Both the position numbers and the translations under genes were made by a program. The notes under the pieces are model-generated. The model was given only the letters and a program-made list of their open reading frames with translations. It was not told the origin of the DNA and made no database searches. A DNA stretch of 64,000 nucleotides from Bombyx mori. Lineage: Eukaryota > Arthropoda > Insecta > Lepidoptera > Bombycidae. Numbering within the stretch: position 1 is the first letter of the stretch; each line of letters begins with the position of its first letter. The stretch lies in contig NC_085119.1 of assembly GCF_030269925.1 (NCBI RefSeq), positions 11,877,001 to 11,941,000 of the forward strand, given 5' to 3'. Below are positions 56,101-64,000 of the stretch, in pieces.

Positions 56101-58093
56101 TACTAACAGAGTTCTGTCTTCATGGAAGACTGTCCATGTCCTTCCTTAAGAATGGTGACCGGTCGGACCCATCGAGTAATAGCCCTATCGCGATAACTTC
56201 CTTGCTTTCAAAAATGTTGGAGCGAATAATAAATACCCAGCTCCTGAAATATCTTGAGGATCGCCAGTTGATCAGTAACCGACAGTAAGGTTTCCGTTAC
56301 CGTCGCTCAGCTGGCGATCTTCTTGTATACCTTACTGACAGGTGGGCTGTAAGCCTTTATATAGCGATAGCCTTCGACAGGGTCTGGCATAGGGCACTTC
56401 TATTTAAGTTACCATCTTACAGAGTCCCCGAGAAACTCTGCAAATGGATCGCTAGCTGTTTGGATGAGCTCAATGCTCTCGGATATATCGGCTATCAGAA
56501 TTTCTCTCGGAGCGTGGTGCAAGAGAGACGATCAAAACTTGTGTCTGAAGTGGAGAATTCTCTAGGGTAAATTGAATTCGGTTCAATTTAACCCGTTGAA
56601 GACACAAGATTGCGTGTTTACTGCGAAGAAGGACCCCTATTTTATGGTGCCACAATTCCAAGTAGTATCCCAGCAACCTTCCAACAGTATTGGGATACTT
56701 GGGGTCGAATTTCGAGCGATATACGGTTTCGGAGTCATTTAGAGGGCAAAGCCAAACTGGCGTCAAAAATGCAAGGAGTCCTCAACAGAGCGAAGCGGTA
56801 CTTCACGCATGGACAAAACATTTAAAGCTAGTATTTGGTCTTAGTCGTATGAGAAAGGTTTAAGAAAAAAAAACTCGCCGTTAAAATTAGAAAGAAATGT
56901 TATAATGATATATCAAATCATTAATTATTGTTATCCTTTTAATTGTCTGTCTAGTAAATATACAAACTGGTTCTAAATAAAAAATTACATTTTACTAGTA
57001 TTTCTGTCTGTAAATTATACTTTCATATTTAGATTTTTTTTAACTATCATCTATGATTTGAGCTCGAAACTGACCAGATAAATGATATTATAAGTTGCCT
57101 TAGGAAGCAACAATTATCTTGCTTTAATAATTTTTGAGATTCAGAGGGAAAATTGTTTTAGCTACCAAGAACTACGTGATCCCAGCGGGTACAACTGTTG
57201 TCATTGGAACGTTCATGTTGCATCGTCAACCGAAATATTACAAAGATCCCGAAGTTTTCAACCCCGATAATTTCCTACCGGAAAACACTCAGAATAGACA
57301 TTATTACAGCTATATACCATTCAGCGCTGGACCTAGGAGTTGTGTTGGTGAGTATCTGCTAGCGATTATATAGTCTGGTAAAAATACTCTACATAGACAG
57401 AGACACGGCTCGACACACGATGCACCGGTGTTCGAATCTCAGGCGGGTACCAATTTTTCTAATGAAATACGTACTCAACAGATGTTCACGATTGACTTCC
57501 ACGGTGAAGGAATACCAAAGTGTAATAAAAATCAAACCCGCAAAATTATACTTTGCGTAATCACTGGTGGTAGGACCTCTTGTGAGTCCGCGCGGTAGGT
57601 ACCACCACCCTGTCTATTTCTGCCGTGTAGCAGTAATACGTTTCGGTTTAAAGGGCGGAGCAGTCATTGTAACTATACTGAGACCTTAGAACTTATATCT
57701 CAAGGTGGGTGACGCATTTACGTTGTAGATGTCTATGGGCTCCAGTAACCACTCAGCACTAGGTGGGCTGTGAGCTAGTCCATCCAAGTAACAAAAAAAA
57801 AACACAGTCCATAGATCATACATCGAGTGTAATGCGCACAGTAATTCCCAATAATGTCCTTTAATAGACATCGTTTTCAAATAATTGTAAATATTATGTT
57901 TGTTACAGGTCGTAAATACGCTTTACTGAAGTTAAAAATCTTACTATCTACGATACTGAGAAATTTCAGAACTATTTCTGAAATACCTGAAAAGGAGTTC
58001 AAGCTTCAAGGCGACATCATTTTGAAAAGAGCGGAAGGCTTCCAAATGAAGGTTGAACCTAGAAAACGAGTCCCAACTAACGTCGCCCGTTAA
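50194..58093 (+). CDS. CYP4G: Cytochrome P450, CYP4G-type (gene B), complete, 10 coding exons
   Basis: Coding exons: 50194-50401, 51401-51598, 52320-52502, 53039-53108, 53691-53817, 54509-54689, 54893-55005, 55739-55976, 57162-57347, 57909-58093. All are GT-AG with matching phases, 1689 bp or 562 residues, the same length and intron phases as gene A. Seen: anchor (~18-34), LPGP (48-51), GHDTT (361-365), ESLR (418-421), [10 protein letters not shown], and [10 protein letters not shown] (493-502, ligand Cys500). The insert [15 protein letters not shown] marks CYP4G. Proteins A and B diverge most in the first exon and the C-terminal tail (B ends [10 protein letters not shown]). Expected role: aldehyde oxidative decarbonylase for cuticular hydrocarbons, ER-bound. 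No transposon insertion is shared with gene A's introns. An AATAAA lies near 58474; a nearer signal was not seen. Confidence 0.93.
50515..51268 (+). mobile_element. LINE 3' part in intron 1 of gene B
   Basis: 5'-truncated; carries the RT C-terminus and a 3' end GTTGAATAAATTTTTTTTTG followed by (ATTTG)n. It has a partial version of the CCCGCTGAG...CTCAG motif at 51124-51155. Confidence 0.75.
50584..50988 (+). pseudogene. LINE reverse-transcriptase C-terminal tail
   Basis: 134 codons: [63 protein letters not shown]. This is the post-RT tail of a jockey/CR1-superfamily LINE. A stop (TAAATG) just before the ATG separates it from more RT tail ([14 protein letters not shown]) upstream. No catalytic motif is present. 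Confidence 0.75.
51979..52236 (-). mobile_element. Non-autonomous Helitron-like element in intron 2 of gene B
   Basis: Read on the minus strand: TCTATATATATAAATGAATT ... GAACGGCTGAACCGATTTGG ... GCCGGTTCAGCTAG|T. Same family as 23056-23333. Confidence 0.65.
52687..52795 (+). mobile_element. LINE 3' tail (GGCAGCGGCTTGG family) in intron 3 of gene B
   Basis: GGCAGCAGCTTTGCTCTGCC ... TTAGGTGGGCCATATGCTTG ... AAAGGCGACAGAAAAAA; diverged. Confidence 0.65.
53963..54095 (-). mobile_element. LINE 3' tail (GGCAGCGGCTTGG family) in intron 5 of gene B
   Basis: Poly(T), TTGCCCTTGTAGGCAGACGA ... AGAGCCAAGCCGCTGCC; minus orientation and well conserved. Confidence 0.75.
55378..55547 (-). mobile_element. 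Jockey-clade LINE 3' UTR, family K, in intron 7 of gene B
   Basis: Read on the minus strand it ends in the A-rich tail after the TATCAGCATAGGTAGG region. It contains the perfect 9-bp stem at 55508-55541. Only UTR is present. Confidence 0.65.
56050..56830 (+). pseudogene. Decayed non-LTR reverse transcriptase in intron 8 of gene B
   Basis: Translated pieces in shifting frames: [59 protein letters not shown] (preceded by a stop), [15 protein letters not shown], then after a gap [16 protein letters not shown] and [11 protein letters not shown]1- or I-like LINE; the YADD region is lost. Confidence 0.65.
57397..57799 (+). mobile_element. Bm1-like SINE in intron 9 of gene B
   Basis: Nearly full length: ACGATGCACCGGTGTTCGAA (box-B region) at the left, standard body, tail GGGCTGTGAGCTAGTCCATC and AACAAAAAAAAAA. 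The first part of the head (box A) is missing. Confidence 0.85.
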
Positions 58094-58904
58094 ATCTGTG
58101 AATTCCAAAAACAAACAATACTTTAGTCAGAGTAATAGTGACTTGTTCAATTATTTATTTAAATACACTAATTATTTATTATTATATTTATGTTGATTAT
58201 TTTGTTTTAGTACATGAATTATAGTTACATGTCCAGTCTTTATAAATTATTAGTGAATAATTAATACTAAAGTTTATGTAAAATCTCCTTCGACTTTCCT
58301 AATGGTGTTGGACAAATGAAAACCGTTATATAATTTTGAACATTGTGTTTTATTAATGAAAATTCATTATCAATACATCATGATTTGAATGATTAGCTAT
58401 AAACTTTATTTTTAAACACTAATGGCTGACTATCAGATAAAGTTACTTATCTTGATGGATAAAAATCAGGTGAATAAATGTAAACGTAATTCAATTCAAT
58501 AATTTCATTCGTACAACTTTTTTTGGAACGATATTCCTTATGGGACGATGCGGAGGGGTACTTTAACCGAGAAAAAACTTCCGTAACGTAAGATTTTTAT
58601 TAGTAATGCACACAGTGTACGACTTAACTTTGTAATAACGTACAAAAAATAACATATTTTTTTATCATTAATTTTTTGCGCAATACACTAACTCTTAAGC
58701 AAACAACCGTGAATGAAGTGTACCACAATAAGTTCACACGTTACCGAATGACCGTGGGTTGTTGCGGAACCTCCACTTTTATTTTCTTTATACCTCGAAT
58801 AGAACTTAAAATTAATATTTTTATAATAAGGAACTTCGTTCCTATCCGGGATCCTACGACACTACACATCTTTTTTAATATTGTATTTTATAGTCAGCGG
58901 AATT
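58094..58904. other. 3' flank of CYP4G gene B
   Basis: AT-rich; probable 3' UTR at the left. It does not resemble the 3' flank of gene A. No gene is seen. Confidence 0.4.
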
Positions 58905-59016
58905 CATAGTCAGCAGCTTGGCCATGCGCCTAGAACTGCTGACATCCACGAGCAGCTGTAATCACTCGGCATCTGGTGGACCGTATGCCAATGCCTACAA
59001 AGGCAATAGAAAAATC
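58905..59016 (+). mobile_element. LINE 3' tail (GGCAGCGGCTTGG family)
   Basis: CAGCAGCTTGGCCATGCGCC ... CATCTGGTGGACCGTATGCC ... AAAGGCAATAGAAAAA; diverged. Confidence 0.6.
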
Positions 59017-59055
59017 TTCACTAAGCCCTACGTCCTTTTTGCTACGAAATCTCAT

Positions 59056-59606
59056 TTATATTGTATGCTCGTGTGAGATTACTTGTATAACATCTGTACA
59101 GTACGCTACGATGTGCTCTCCGGCACACCTTACGCAGCGGACCGCACGATGGCAGTTGTAGGATGCGTGTCCGAAGGCCTGGCAGCGATGACACTGCGCA
59201 GGCCCTCGGGTTGGACGCCATCCTTCAATCGTCACCCCCGGCAGGTACAACAGTTCGTTGACTGCGTACAAGCGGGCGAGGTCGTCCTTCGAGAGGTGGT
59301 CCAGGGCTACGTGAAACACGCAGCCCGGACGCCCTCTCTGGGACCTGATGCACCTGGCATATCGAGCCGGGAATCCCAGCTCCTTGAGGGCATTGACTAC
59401 TTCTGCCTCGTCGGTGTCGGCAGGGAGGCCCCGGACCGCCACCTTAGAAGGCATCTCCTCCGCCAGGGCATAACAGTACCATTTAATGGTACCATCCCTG
59501 GCAGAGGCCTCCGACAGGTAGGCCTGGACCGCCCTGTACTCCTCGACCGACGTCGGCAGAAATCTAAAACCGACGCCGAAGGGTCGCGCCGAGGGAGCTC
59601 GACCTA
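59056..59606 (-). pseudogene. LINE ORF1 (gag-like) fragment with CCHC knuckles
   Basis: The minus-strand frame of about 185 codons has no internal stop. It shows an RRM-like stretch (PSKVAVRGLPADTDEAEV) and two zinc knuckles, CHRCQAFGHASYNC and CVRCAGEHIVAYC, the arrangement of ORF1 in jockey-superfamily LINEs. It differs from the ORF1 at 44348. The N-terminal side is cut at about 59606, where CYP4G exon sequence in the other orientation begins, and no ORF2 follows. The long antisense ORF at 59083-59607 is a shadow. Confidence 0.8.
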
Positions 59607-59612
59607 AGCGCT

Positions 59613-59792
59613 CTCTCGACAATTCTTCGTAATTACAAAATTACATCCGAAATATCTGAAGATCAATTTGTACTTCAGGCAGACATCATTTTGAAGAGAT
59701 ACGACGGCTTCGAAATTCGAATTGAACCAAGGAAAAAATATATATTCAAATGCTGTTTAAATAAAGAATTAAATAAAGTTGATTGTGATTGA
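59613..59792 (+). pseudogene. CYP4G last-exon relic (A')
   Basis: Starts at codon LSTILRNY of the last exon without a splice acceptor, follows gene A's sequence closely ([20 protein letters not shown]), and then a one-base insertion after IEPRK shifts the frame. It reads on to a TGA at 59790-59792 instead of gene A's stop. The heme-ligand region is missing. Its 3' flank also matches gene A's, not gene B's, so it descends from A or a close copy of A. Confidence 0.9.
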
Positions 59793-59824
59793 TTTAAACA
59801 AAGATGATTGTGAAATTCATAATT

Positions 59825-60080
59825 CGACGCTTGAAAGGCAATCGTGACTAAGCGACAATGCATGAACTTTATAGTAGACTAATTTAAAGTTGAAATACCT
59901 GAAAACAAAAATTATTTTAACGAATCTAGCTGTAGCAGAATCTAGCTAGTAGCTGTAGGATTGAAATGATTTTAATAGACCTAGAAATATCATTTTTTTG
60001 CGCATCGAATATGGTTATTGCCCATCATTTATGTACAAAGCAGTTATTGTCGCTTAGTCATGTTTGCCTTTCAAGCGTCG
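59825..60080. mobile_element. MITE, copy-2-specific, 256 bp
   Basis: 35-bp terminal inverted repeats (59825-59859 and 60046-60080) with two mismatches, beginning CGACGCTTGAAAGGCAA. AATT lies at both edges. Copy 1 of the segmental duplication is uninterrupted here (TTCATAATATGTACTAACCG near 40931). No coding capacity. Confidence 0.9.
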
Positions 60081-60489
60081 AATTATGTACTTACCGCTTG
60101 CCCTGAAAACATTATTCATATATTTCAAATTAAAAGTTCAACCGTAGAAAAACTCTCAAAAGACTTTCTTGAGTGATATGAATCAGATTTTTACAGAGTG
60201 ACTGACATTTTAACTATTTAATTTACATAAACTACACTCTGGTAATCATCTGTATACATAATATTTTGTGCAAGTAGTTTTTACGCAGGGACTATTATTA
60301 TACATACGTAAGTTAGTTGAAAGCAAGCGTTCTGAACACCTGAATTAAAAAAATTGTTGAAATTTTAGTTAGACTTTTCCTTACATATTATTATGAGAGA
60401 TATTATGATATGTTAGAAAGTTATCTAAAACTATATAAGGTATGGTTAAAAATACATACGACATAGTACTACGGAGAACAGTCGTTTAT

Positions 60490-61515
60490 TATCATCAGCC
60501 TGTATCTCTCCACTGCTGGATGTAGGCTCATCCATAGTCCGCCACAATGAACGGTCCTGCGCCTTCCTTATCCAATATCTACCCACATATCGCAGCAAGT
60601 TATCGGTCCACCGGGCAATAGGACGTCCTACGCTGTGCTTACCGCTATATGGTCTCCAGTCCAGAACGCAGCTGATCCACGCAGCTATCAGTTCTGCGAC
60701 ACGTATGTCCAGCCCATTGCCACTACAACACTACTAACATCTGGTGTTAAGTGTTCACTGGAGCCCATAGATATTTACAACGTAAATGCCGCCACCCACC
60801 TTGAGATAGGAATTCTAAGGTCTCAGTATAGTTTCAACGGCTTCCCCACCCTTCAAACCGAAACGCATTACTGCTTCATGGTAGAAATGGGCAGGGTGGT
60901 GAAGGTGCCTACCCGTACGGACTCACAAGAGGTCCTACCACCAGTAATTACGCAAATTATAATTTTGCGGGTTTGATTTTTATTACACGATGTTATTCCT
61001 TCACCGTGGAAGTTAATCATGAACAATTGTTAGATACGTATTTCGATAGAAAAATTGGTACCCGCCTGCGGGATTCGAACACTGGTGCATCGCATTTAAA
61101 CGAATGCACCGGACGTCTTATCCTTTAGGCCACGACTACTTTGAAGAACTTTGTCGCTTACTTTATTTCTTCGACATACTTCCTCATTTCTGATTCCATC
61201 CATCAAAGAAACTCCCAAAATACCTCTTTCCGTGGTACTTTGAACTTACGGACCAACCTAAGATAAATTTCCACATTTCAGCGCCATATGCAATGACCGA
61301 TAGATCGCAAGCGTTGAAGACACTTTGTCTTTAACACTTGCGCGATTGCCGAGGAAAAGAGATGATGGGATTTTCTATATGCAGCCCTGCCCAACTATTT
61401 GCGCCTATCAGCTTCCTACTCAGCCCTGCCTAGCTGAACAACTTGGCCTAGATAGGCGTATTAAAACAGCTTTGAATGCCGCGGATTCGACTATTAACGG
61501 TCCAGGAATAATATG
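60490..61515 (-). mobile_element. RTE LINE remnant, copy 2
   Basis: Duplicate of 41334-42440 without the (GATTT)n LINE tail. Split by the SINE at 60737-61144. Confidence 0.7.
60737..61144 (-). mobile_element. Bm1-like SINE with tRNA head, copy 2
   Basis: Duplicate of 41571-41977, same truncation at the tail (CTAACATCTGGTGTTAAG), box A and box B regions retained. Confidence 0.85.
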
Positions 61516-61968
61516 ATCGTTGAACATGACCATGCCCGGATTAATACATAGACCACGTCGCGCATATTATTAATTAAAATAATATAAAATTCTACTACAT
61601 TAAAGTAAATAATTAAATGAAAATAAAAATATGACCTTACGCCATATTTTTTTTCTAATTAAGTCAACGATGCGTGCAAACTGAACAAATAATGTACAAA
61701 TAATAATAGTCCAGTACATTATTTAAACCCTCAAGCTAGCTGCAACTGGTTTCAAGTGGTTGCCGAAGCCAATAGAAATTAACTACTACTGAACTAACTG
61801 TAACTGTCTCAATTGTACACACATTTAAACTATTTAGAAAAGTTTTGATTAATGAAGATTTAACTAAATCTAAATTAAAAAAACACGTGTGGCACACGGG
61901 AACTGCCGCGGTAAAGCTATTGCATAGCATTTTTTATCAACTTGGACAGTAATAATTTAATATTAAAA

Positions 61969-62446
61969 CAATAATAAAATAAGACCACGCTATATTTATA
62001 AACATTAACAAAACCAAAACATTAACTGTCCCCTTCATACTCATAAGATAGACCACGCGAGAGAGAGATGGGCAGACTTTTCATGATTCGCATACAGTGT
62101 GACGTCACGCCGCGCGCTTATTCACAAACACTACACAAGCGCAACGTGTGAATGTGTTGAACGCGAGCTACATGGTAGGAGTAGGGGGTGTTAGGTTTTA
62201 TTTCCGTTACGGAATTTATTGATTGAGTCAGCTATTACGATGAAATAATAGCGTCCACTGAATCCTCTCAAACTTTCTCGGAGCATTCTCCGTGCAAAAG
62301 GAAACAAAAGATCTCACTCTGTTGAAGTGGTTAACACTTCTTTAACGTTTTATTGACTTTGTTCCCCACAAACGATATTACTTATATCACGTATCCAACA
62401 ATAACTTAGCCCCTTAAAAACAAAAACATACATTAAAATTACCTAT
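61969..62446. other. No gene; CpG-rich patch
   Basis: 62095-62130 has TGACGTCA followed by CGCCGCGCGC in otherwise AT-rich DNA. Possibly part of an unclassified repeat. No gene is supported. Confidence 0.35.
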
Positions 62447-62690
62447 TCATTGGTGGTAGGACCTCTTGTGAGTCCGCACGGATAGGTACAACAACCACTC
62501 CGCCTATTTCTGCCGTGAAGCAGCAATGTGTTTTGATTTAAAAGGTGGGTTAGCCGTTGTAATTCTACTATAGAACTTATATCTCAAGGTGGGTGACGTA
62601 TTTACGTTGTAGATGTTTATGAGCTCCAGTGACCACCTAACATCTGGTGGCCTGTGAGCTCGTCCACCCATCTAACCAATAAATAAATAA
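62447..62690 (+). mobile_element. Bm1-like SINE, 3' part
   Basis: GGTGGTAGGACCTCTTGTGA through GTGAGCTCGTCCACCCATCT and an AATAAATAAATAAAAT tail; head missing. Confidence 0.85.
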
Positions 62691-63084
62691 AATACTTCAT
62701 TGTGTCGACAAATTTGTTTTTGTACCTTTGGTTCAAGCATTCTTGGTGGATTTCCATACTTGATAATTCAACATTAATGAATAGGTTAATCAAAAATCAA
62801 ATAAATTATTTGATATACCTTTGATAACTATTTAAGTTTATTCATTACGAATTCATTCATGTTCAGTTATTCAAGTTCATAAAGTTCATGCACAACTACA
62901 GGTACAAGGTACAGACGGAGCCTTTCTTGAGCGTTATGATACGTCTTTCTCCAAACGACACTTATAAGAACCCTCAGCGTTTCATGTCATAATTTTGAAA
63001 ACAAGTTGATGGTTATTAGCGATGGTCACAACACACCCGTATATTATAATTCAATGTCGGACGCAGCTCCCAATTGTGAGCAAC

Positions 63085-63124
63085 AACTTATTACGAACTT
63101 CTATTAAGAAGTTCGTAATAAGTT
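63085..63124. repeat. Perfect 18-bp palindromic arms with 4-bp loop
   Basis: AACTTATTACGAACTTCT, ATTA, then the exact reverse complement. Part of the arm (TTCTATTAAG) is repeated just after. Confidence 0.9.
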
Positions 63125-63651
63125 CTATTAAGAAAAAAAAAACGGAGCCGCTACCTTAAATAAGCATGAATTAATCTACTCCTTTTAGGCCTTGATCATT
63201 GCGTTTATTATTTTCATTTTAGAATTTTTGACGTATCAAATACTTTAACTACAGTTGTTTTGATATTAGTCGTATATGATGCTCATGAATGCTGATATGT
63301 TTATTGTGAAAAATGACTTCACATTATTAATTCATTATATCGATCAAAACTTTTAAATTGCAACTGAAATACTTCTTCCTTCAACTTTTAAAAGCTCCAG
63401 TAAAAATCGGCAAATAGTACATTACGATACGAAAGAAAGTTCCAGGCATTGAATGGGCCACCATAGTAACAACTTATAAAATGTTTTTTGGCATTTAATA
63501 CGATTCCAGTATACATAGTACCTATTTGGGTATTTAAAAAAATGGTATATCAAGCACTGTCTAGTTTGTAACATAGAGGTAGTTCGACAAAGCCACACGA
63601 CACGATAACCCACTTACATATTTCGACGAGCAAATTAATTCATACACACAA
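63125..63651. other. No gene recognised
   Basis: AT-rich; a 63-codon minus-strand ORF (63422-63613) has no support. Confidence 0.4.
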
Positions 63652-64000
63652 CCCACTGAGTTTCTCGCCGGATCTTCTCAGTGGATCGCGATTCTGACCC
63701 GGTAGTAGATTCTACCAAGCACTGCTCTTCTCATGACGTATGCAAGCGTAGTGTTCGCACACGCGGCCCGCACTAGCTTGAAAACCCTTCAGGTTATTCA
63801 ATTCCGATTTTTCAGGACAGCCGTCGGAGCACCATGGTTCTTCAGGAACGTGGATCTCAATGATGACCTGAAACATGACTCAGTCAGTAAGTATCTACAG
63901 ACGTCATCATTGCGCCACTTTGAGAAGACGGCACCACATGATAACCCGCTTGTCGTAGCCGCTGGAAACTACATACCCGATCCTGTAGACCGAATGGTAA
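63652..64000 (+). mobile_element. Jockey-clade LINE fragments, rearranged, running off the window
   Basis: 63652-63730 is 3' UTR with the stem-loop. It is followed directly by ORF2 C-terminal coding on the same strand: MTYASVVFAHAARTS, VGAPWFFRNVDLNDDL, HFEKTAPHDNPLVVAAGNY, still open at 64000. UTR before coding is the reverse of normal order, so two copies are joined. Confidence 0.75.

Larger units (their letters stand above)
59613..61968 (+). repeat. Segmental duplication, copy 2
   Basis: Same order as 40733-42958: CYP4G exon end, 3' UTR with AATAAA, RTE LINE interrupted by the SINE, then intergenic DNA. It has an extra MITE (59825-60080) and lacks the LINE tail found in copy 1. Confidence 0.9.

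Noticed and set aside
59083..59607. 174-codon plus-strand ORF
   Set aside because: Antisense to the gag-like frame that carries real CCHC knuckles; no motif of its own.
62095..62130. TGACGTCA palindrome with CpG-rich flank as a promoter
   Set aside because: No gene starts nearby and no other core-promoter signal is seen; probably part of a repeat.

Overview
The window looks like lepidopteran nuclear DNA, most likely the silkworm Bombyx mori or B. mandarina. The host background is AT-rich with intron-bearing genes. It is crowded with repeats I associate with Bombyx: a tRNA-headed SINE ending in a GGTGGGCTGTGAGCTCGTCC-type tail, LINE tails of the GGCAGCGGCTTGG type, jockey-clade and RTE-clade LINEs, Helitron-like elements and MITEs. 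Repeat family names are from memory; the structures are read from the sequence.

Host genes, left to right. (1) Bases 1-438 (+) are the last coding exon of an unidentified acidic protein that begins upstream. (2) Bases 27422-21054 (-) hold a complete three-exon gene for a 503-residue sugar-porter-type MFS transporter, similar to trehalose/sugar transporters. (3) Bases 33179-40879 (+) and 50194-58093 (+) hold two tandem cytochrome P450 genes of the CYP4G type. Each has ten coding exons with the same intron positions and phases, and each encodes 562 residues. CYP4G enzymes are the insect oxidative decarbonylases that make cuticular hydrocarbons. (4) Bases 59613-59792 (+) are a broken copy of the last CYP4G exon. 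It is closest to the first gene of the pair and sits in a ~2.3 kb segmental duplication (40733-42958 versus 59613-61968), so the array reads A - B - A' relic.

Mobile DNA explains most of the rest. A jockey-type LINE is present as a nearly full-length copy (44031-48813, both ORFs, one nonsense codon, one internal deletion, 10-bp target duplication, inserted into a SINE). A 5'-truncated copy (9529-7241) keeps an uninterrupted reverse-transcriptase ORF, and there are smaller fragments. An RTE LINE sits inside a Helitron-like element with a clear 11-bp target duplication (28473-29977). A ~1 kb mariner-like element has 29-bp inverted repeats and TA target sites (19309-20327). MITEs lie at 59825-60080 and 24063-24235, and there is a hAT transposase remnant near 31600.

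The most useful signals are three. The segmental duplication provides paralogous empty sites that date several insertions. A stem-loop is shared by the 3' regions of two related jockey-type families, with a compensatory base change. A possible two-exon gene tail lies on the minus strand at 4252-4839. I found no bacterial-type system, CRISPR array or virus.
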